Below are positions 5,790 through 9,187 of a stretch of 9,187 nucleotides of DNA, in pieces. The stretch is taken from positions 1,804 to 10,990 of the forward strand of contig PLNY01000182.1 of NCBI GenBank assembly GCA_003141915.1, in the 5' to 3' direction. This DNA comes from Anaerolineae bacterium (GTDB lineage Bacteria > Chloroflexota > Anaerolineae > Anaerolineales > Villigracilaceae). The translations under genes were made by a program, and so were the position numbers. Below the pieces are notes generated by a model. That model saw nothing but the letters and a program-made list of their open reading frames with translations, did no database searches and was not told the DNA's origin. The stretch's first letter is position 1. The number at the start of each line of letters is the position of its first letter.

Positions 5790-7196
5790 ATGACCGATCT
5801 CTTCGACCATGCCATGCAGGAACGCATGAAGACTGAAGCGCCACTCGCGGCGCGCATGAGGCCGCGCACGCTGGAGGAATTTGTCGGGCAGGAACATATC
5901 GTCGGCGAGGGCAAGCTTTTGCGACGCGCCATCGAAGCCGATAAACTTTTTTCATCCATCATTTTGTGGGGTCCCCCCGGCACCGGCAAGACCACATTGG
6001 CGCAAGTCATTGCAAATTCCACCAAGAGTCATTTTGTTACCATTTCCGCCATCCTCGCAGGCAAAGCTGAATTGCGTGAAGTTGTCGAAGCCGCGCTCGA
6101 ACGCAGACGATTACACAATGAACGAACGATTCTTTTTGTAGATGAAGTTCATCGTTGGAACAAAGCCCAGCAGGATGCGCTTCTGCCTCACGTCGAGAAT
6201 GGAACGGTTACACTGATCGGCGCAACGACTGAGAATCCATATTTCGAAGTGATCAGCGCGCTGATCTCACGCTCGCGCGTTTTTCAATTGCGAAATCTAA
6301 ATCAAGATGAGACCGGCATCCTGATTGATCGCGCATTGGCGGATAAGGAGCGCGGCTACGGTGAGAAGCGCGTCATTCTCGACCCGGAGGCGCGTGCCCA
6401 TTTAATTGAAGTTGCCGGCGGCGACGCGCGCAACGCGTTAAACGCGCTCGAACTCGCAGTCGAATCAACTCAGCCTGACAAAGATGGCATCATTCATATC
6501 ACGCTGAATGTCGCGCAAGAATCGATCCAGCGCCGCGCCGTTTTATATGATAAAGACGGCGATGCGCATTACGATACCATTTCAGCATTCATCAAATCCG
6601 TCCGCGGCTCGGACCCCGACGCGGCGTTATATTGGCTGGCGAAAATGTTGTACGCTGGTGAAGACCCGCGTTTCATCATCCGACGATTAATCATTTTAGC
6701 AGGTGAAGATATCGGCCTTGCTGATCCAATGGGACTCGTCGTTGCGTCTTCCGCCGCGCAAGCCTTTGATTACATCGGTTTGCCTGAAGGTGTTTATCCC
6801 ATCGTTGAAGCGACACTTTATCTTGCGACCGCCCCGAAGTCCAACAGCGCCGGCGCATACTTCAAAGCCATGCAACGCATCGAAGAGGAAGGACAAATCT
6901 CCGTGCCGCGCCATCTGATGGATGGCAACCGCGATGCCGAAGCGCTTGGACATGGCAAAGATTATGTCTATCCACACGAACACGAAGGACATTTTGTTCC
7001 GCAACAATACTTACCAAAGCGATTGCTTGGAACCTATTTCTATTCGCCATCACAAGAAGGCTATGAATCACAAGTCGCCGCACGCTTGGAAATGTGGCGT
7101 GAGGCGCAACGCAAAGCATTGGGAATTACAGAAGTTGAAAACGTTCCTGATTTAAGTGAGGAAACAATTCAAGAGATGAAACGGAAAATAAAATAG
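5790..7196 (+). CDS. rarA: RarA (MgsA/WRNIP1-type) AAA+ replication-recombination ATPase
   Basis: A clamp-loader-related AAA+ ATPase that acts at stalled replication forks and single-strand DNA junctions, with known ties to SSB and RecA in model bacteria. The protein is 468 residues, slightly longer than the roughly 420-450 often seen. Motifs are Walker A GPPGTGKTT (61-69), Walker B ILFVDEVHR (114-122), sensor 1 GATTENP (144-150), putative arginine-finger ISRSR (159-163) and sensor 2 GGDARNAL (210-217, R214). The tetramerisation and MgsA-type C-terminal domain follows, with GEDIGLADP and YLATAPKSNSAG. The N-terminus (MTDLFDHAM..., then APLAARMRPRTLEEFVGQEHI) matches the family start, so ATG 5790 is right although it lacks a Shine-Dalgarno. 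It is the first gene of a three-gene unit. Confidence 0.96.
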   Translation: MTDLFDHAMQERMKTEAPLAARMRPRTLEEFVGQEHIVGEGKLLRRAIEADKLFSSIILWGPPGTGKTTLAQVIANSTKSHFVTISAILAGKAELREVVEAALERRRLHNERTILFVDEVHRWNKAQQDALLPHVENGTVTLIGATTENPYFEVISALISRSRVFQLRNLNQDETGILIDRALADKERGYGEKRVILDPEARAHLIEVAGGDARNALNALELAVESTQPDKDGIIHITLNVAQESIQRRAVLYDKDGDAHYDTISAFIKSVRGSDPDAALYWLAKMLYAGEDPRFIIRRLIILAGEDIGLADPMGLVVASSAAQAFDYIGLPEGVYPIVEATLYLATAPKSNSAGAYFKAMQRIEEEGQISVPRHLMDGNRDAEALGHGKDYVYPHEHEGHFVPQQYLPKRLLGTYFYSPSQEGYESQVAARLEMWREAQRKALGITEVENVPDLSEETIQEMKRKIK

Positions 7197-7198
7197 CC

Positions 7199-7831
7199 AT
7201 GCCTTTACTGCTTCTCATCCGTCACGGCGAAAACGATTACACAAAAAAGCATAAACTTGCGGGACACTTGCCTAACGTCCATCTAAACGAACGCGGACAG
7301 AAACAAGCTCAGGAATTGGCAGACGCGCTAAAAGATGTTCCACTCAAAGCGATTTATTCAAGTCCGCTCGAGCGCGCCATGGAAACAGCCACTTCAATTG
7401 CAGAAACGCACGGCTTGAAAATTATCCAGGAAATCGGACTAATCGAAACCAACGTCGGCAAGTGGCAGGGGCGTTCGCTTGCCGCGCTTCGATTGACCAA
7501 ACACTGGAAGGTTGTTCAGCACGCTCCATCCCGCGCACAATTTCCCGAAGGCGAAACGTTTTACGAATGCCAAACACGTGTTGTCAGCGCATTGGATAAA
7601 ATCTGTGCCGCGCATAAACCCCGCGATATCATCGCCTGCGTCTTTCATGCCGACCCAATCAAACTGGCAGTGGCGTATTATCTCGGCTTGCCGCTCGACA
7701 ATTTTCAAAGACTCGGATGCGATACTGCATCCATTTCGGCACTATATGTGGGCGAAATGGGTGCAAGCGTGATGAAGCTAAATCAACTTCCGCCCTTCGA
7801 TTTTTTACCCAAGCAAAATAAAAAGAAATAA
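7199..7831 (+). CDS. Histidine phosphatase (phosphoglycerate-mutase-like) protein
   Basis: A 210-residue member of the histidine phosphatase clan, which transfers phosphate through a phosphohistidine. The RHG motif gives R8, H9 and G10. SSPLERA (54-60) supplies a second arginine, PEGET (116-120) the likely general acid, and CVFHAD (147-152) the second histidine, H150. LAGHLPNVHLNERG and the overall layout resemble the actinobacterial MSMEG_4193-type putative phosphomutases, whose substrate is not established to my knowledge. The protein ends in a lysine-rich tail (KQNKKK). It starts 2 nt after the rarA stop and overlaps the next gene by one base (TAATG), so the three genes are probably co-translated. 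The substrate could be a sugar phosphate, cofactor precursor or nucleotide; the context does not settle it. Confidence 0.85.
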   Translation: MPLLLLIRHGENDYTKKHKLAGHLPNVHLNERGQKQAQELADALKDVPLKAIYSSPLERAMETATSIAETHGLKIIQEIGLIETNVGKWQGRSLAALRLTKHWKVVQHAPSRAQFPEGETFYECQTRVVSALDKICAAHKPRDIIACVFHADPIKLAVAYYLGLPLDNFQRLGCDTASISALYVGEMGASVMKLNQLPPFDFLPKQNKKK

Positions 7832-8085
7832 TGGCAAAACTCAAACTAGATTTACACGACATCTACAACCGCGGCGACCAGATCGATGCGGAACTGAATC
7901 GCATTGTGGAAGAAGCGATTGAAAAGAAAATCGAGCTTGTGGAAATCATCCCGGGCAAAGGCAGTGGCCAACTCAAGAAAAAGGTTCTGCGATTCTTGAA
8001 TCAGAGCCACATCAAGAAGCTATATCAGCGTGTGGAAAAGGATGATAAAAACTTCGGAAGGATATTCATTCACTTCAAGTTTTGA
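7831..8085 (+). CDS. Stand-alone Smr-domain protein
   Basis: An 84-residue protein that is almost entirely one Smr (small MutS-related) domain, the fold found at the C-terminus of MutS2 and alone in bacterial Smr proteins. Such domains show DNA-nicking or RNA endonuclease activity in characterised cases. Visible motifs are LDLH (6-9), PGKGSG (41-46, equivalent to the usual TGKGSG/HGxG turn) and the closing strand GRIFIHFKF (76-84). No MutS ATPase or linker is attached. The start codon shares its first base with the preceding stop (TAATG), implying coupling to the phosphatase gene. With rarA two genes upstream, a link to genome maintenance or ribosome quality control is reasonable but inferred. 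A bidirectional hairpin terminator follows directly. Confidence 0.85.
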   Translation: MAKLKLDLHDIYNRGDQIDAELNRIVEEAIEKKIELVEIIPGKGSGQLKKKVLRFLNQSHIKKLYQRVEKDDKNFGRIFIHFKF

Positions 8086-8093
8086 AAACAAGT

Positions 8094-8124
8094 AAAAAGG
8101 AGCGGACCGTTGGGCCGCTCCTTT
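8094..8124. terminator. Bidirectional Rho-independent terminator between convergent units
   Basis: AAAGGAGCGG (8096-8105) pairs perfectly with CCGCTCCTTT (8115-8124) around a 9-nt loop. The hairpin lies 9 nt past the Smr stop and about 65 nt past the end of the minus-strand cluster. Read on the minus strand the stem runs into TTTTT (complement of 8094-8098), a proper U tract. On the plus strand the only U residues are the last three bases of the stem. It should therefore work best for the leftward cluster and may also stop the rarA unit. Confidence 0.85.
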
Positions 8125-8188
8125 GAGTGATAAACATCTTCCTATGCGTATCACCACAGGCAGATTTATACAGCATTTAGTCGGCTGT

Positions 8189-8554
8189 TCAACTTCTCAT
8201 AAAGTTCCGATAAGCAGTCAGGTCAAAGTAAATGACAAGCTTGGCAAGTTTTCCGTTATCCACTTTCCAAACTTCAGCAACATCCTGGTTCATCATCGCA
8301 CCTTTGGGATTTATATAGTCATAGCTGACAATTGCACACGCCTCGTCGCCTTCCACGATCATTTGTTTGACTTTTGCTTTCTCAATGCCCTTCAAAAAGG
8401 GAACAAAGGATTGAATGACTGCGGCCTTCCCATTTGCGTTCAGGGTTTTAGATGCGTCTAAAAAGACTGCATCGTCGCCATAAAGTGTCTGCCATACATC
8501 ATTTTTTTGGTTAAGGCTATCGTAATATCTCTGTACAAGGTCCTGAGTTGACAT
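8189..8554 (-). CDS. SnoaL-like / NTF2-fold protein
   Basis: A 121-residue single-domain protein of the SnoaL/NTF2-like superfamily, small alpha+beta cones that act as isomerases, cyclases or simple ligand-binding proteins. The N-terminal helix with YYDSLNQKN (10-18), the YGDDAVFLDAS strand (25-35), the GKAAVIQSFVPFLKGI helix and the closing strands VAEVWKVDNGKLAKLVIYFD (92-111) follow the family order. A ligand or reaction cannot be read from the sequence. The start has a strong AAGGAG (complement of 8564-8569) 9 nt upstream. It is the last gene of a three-gene leftward cluster, 21 nt beyond the OmdA-type gene, and ends about 65 nt before the shared terminator. Confidence 0.82.
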   Translation of the reverse strand: MSTQDLVQRYYDSLNQKNDVWQTLYGDDAVFLDASKTLNANGKAAVIQSFVPFLKGIEKAKVKQMIVEGDEACAIVSYDYINPKGAMMNQDVAEVWKVDNGKLAKLVIYFDLTAYRNFMRS

Positions 8555-8563
8555 ACTTCAAAT

Positions 8564-8569
8564 CTCCTT
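8564..8569 (-). promoter_or_regulatory. Shine-Dalgarno of the SnoaL-like gene
   Basis: AAGGAG on the minus strand, 9 nt before the ATG. With GGGAGGAT ahead of the OmdA gene and AGGAGAC ahead of the VOC gene, it shows that each minus-strand gene has its own strong ribosome site, in contrast to the SD-less rarA. Confidence 0.8.
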
Positions 8570-8575
8570 ATCGGC

Positions 8576-8806
8576 TTATGCCGCGTGGTAATCCATCTTC
8601 ATGTATTTATCGCCGCCTGCCAGTTCAGCTAACATTTGATTTAACCGTTTCTCGCGCGTTTCTTCTCGCTTTGCACGTGTGATCCAGCCTATGTAATCAT
8701 TTTGCTGATAATCCGGTCGGGCGCGGTACGCATCCAGCAATCCGCGCCTCGTCAATGCACTTTCGAAAAATTCAGGCATGGTATAAATGGCACGCTTCAA
8801 CGACAT
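8576..8806 (-). CDS. Small stand-alone OmdA-domain (YdeI-type) protein
   Basis: A 76-residue protein whose core (MPEFFESALTRRGLLDAYRARP, then YIGWITRAKREETREKRLNQML) matches the C-terminal OmdA domain of the YdeI/OmpD-associated family. In larger YdeI-type proteins that domain follows an N-terminal domain of roughly 120 residues, and the family has been linked to bacteriocin or antimicrobial-peptide protection in some enterobacteria. Here only the OmdA segment is present. The gene has its own strong Shine-Dalgarno, GGGAGGAT (complement of 8811-8818), so it looks like a real short gene rather than a remnant. The pattern YIGWITxAKREETREKR is strongly basic and helical. Its function is unknown, and the bacteriocin label should not be transferred without testing. 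It starts 13 nt after the VOC stop. Confidence 0.75.
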   Translation of the reverse strand: MSLKRAIYTMPEFFESALTRRGLLDAYRARPDYQQNDYIGWITRAKREETREKRLNQMLAELAGGDKYMKMDYHAA

Positions 8807-8819
8807 GGTGATCCTCCCG

Positions 8820-9176
8820 CTATGATTGATTCGGATTCAAGGCCGTGTAAAGCGCAATCTGATTACCGGTCGGGTCTTTGAACACGCCCCACCAACCGAT
8901 ATTGGGGATTTCTGTTTTCTCACGGACAATCGTCGCACCCAGCGATTTTGCCTTCTTCAAATCCGCTTCGATATCATCGCTGTTGATGTGGATTAAGATT
9001 TCGCCGGGCTTCGCGTCACTGAAGCCGCCGCCCGGATGTTCGTCGGCTTCCCAAGTGGTGTAATGCATATCGGGAAAATACTCAGTCTTCCAGCCGAAGA
9101 GTTCACCATAAAACTTGATGGACTCTTGGTGGTTGCGCGTCGGAATTTCAATATGGACAACATTTCTTTTCGTCAT
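8820..9176 (-). CDS. VOC-superfamily (glyoxalase/bleomycin-resistance-like) protein
   Basis: A 118-residue vicinal-oxygen-chelate protein with two beta-alpha-beta-beta-beta modules. The first runs from VVHIEIPTRNHQESIKFYGELFGWK (about 6-30); the second covers ILIHINSDDIEADLKKAKSLGA (about 60-81) through FKDPTGNQIALYT (99-111). Members include dioxygenases, glyoxalases, epimerases and drug-binding resistance proteins. Possible metal ligands are H8 and H63. At the place where metal-dependent members carry a Glu in the last strand (GNxxE) this protein has Ala, so the metal site may be incomplete and the enzyme class is open. AGGAGAC (complement of 9181-9187) precedes the ATG at the window edge. 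It is the first visible gene of the leftward cluster; any promoter lies outside the window. Confidence 0.85.
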   Translation of the reverse strand: MTKRNVVHIEIPTRNHQESIKFYGELFGWKTEYFPDMHYTTWEADEHPGGGFSDAKPGEILIHINSDDIEADLKKAKSLGATIVREKTEIPNIGWWGVFKDPTGNQIALYTALNPNQS

Positions 9177-9187
9177 TTTAGTCTCCT

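Noticed and set aside
8127..8154. gtgata/tatcac inverted repeat downstream of the terminator
   Set aside because: Six-bp arms with a 16-nt AT-rich loop are too weak to call an operator or hairpin.
8123..8461. 112-residue plus-strand open frame
   Set aside because: It begins inside the terminator and is antisense to the SnoaL-like gene, whose family pattern and SD are clear on the other strand.
1..9187. CRISPR array, insertion sequence, tRNA, rRNA, riboswitch or T-box leader
   Set aside because: No spaced direct repeats, transposase motifs, terminal repeats, clover-leaf sequence or long structured leader was seen. The his operon's 5' leader, where a regulator would be expected, is outside the window.

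Overview
The window looks like a chromosomal housekeeping segment from a free-living bacterium of moderate G+C content. Gene density is high, genes are co-oriented with small gaps or overlaps, and no mobile element, phage gene, CRISPR array, tRNA or rRNA was seen. Protein wording, a leaderless-type promoter and a 9-bp ACACRAAGG-type intergenic repeat suggest Chloroflexota, perhaps Anaerolineae. That assignment is inference from memory of the lineage and was not tested by a search.

Positions 1-5713 (+ strand) are the distal part of a histidine-biosynthesis cluster: the 3' half of hisA, then hisF, hisI, ppc (phosphoenolpyruvate carboxylase), hisE and a HAD-superfamily phosphatase-like gene. HisI and HisE catalyse steps 3 and 2 of the pathway, HisA step 4, and HisF the synthase half of step 5; its glutaminase partner HisH is not in view. 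The order is unusual in two ways. ppc, an anaplerotic enzyme that makes oxaloacetate, sits between hisI and hisE. The HAD gene overlaps hisE by ATGA. A large inverted repeat, each arm made of three 9-bp units, lies between hisA and hisF and supplies the last codons of hisA.

Positions 5714-5789 are a short AT-rich gap holding an extended -10 promoter whose TATAAT lies 6 nt from the next start codon. Positions 5790-8085 (+ strand) are a tight three-gene unit: rarA (AAA+ replication-recombination factor), a histidine-phosphatase/phosphomutase-like protein and a stand-alone Smr-domain protein. A 10-bp GC-rich hairpin at 8094-8124 separates this unit from a convergent cluster and probably terminates both.

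Positions 8189-9187 (- strand) hold three small genes, each with a strong Shine-Dalgarno sequence, read in the order VOC/glyoxalase-like, stand-alone OmdA (YdeI-type) domain, SnoaL-like/NTF2-fold protein. None has a specific function that the sequence settles.

I see no clear undescribed defence or mobile system. The best leads are the composite 9-mer inverted repeat intruding into hisA, the hisE-coupled HAD protein with an atypical domain layout, and the apparently leaderless rarA transcript.
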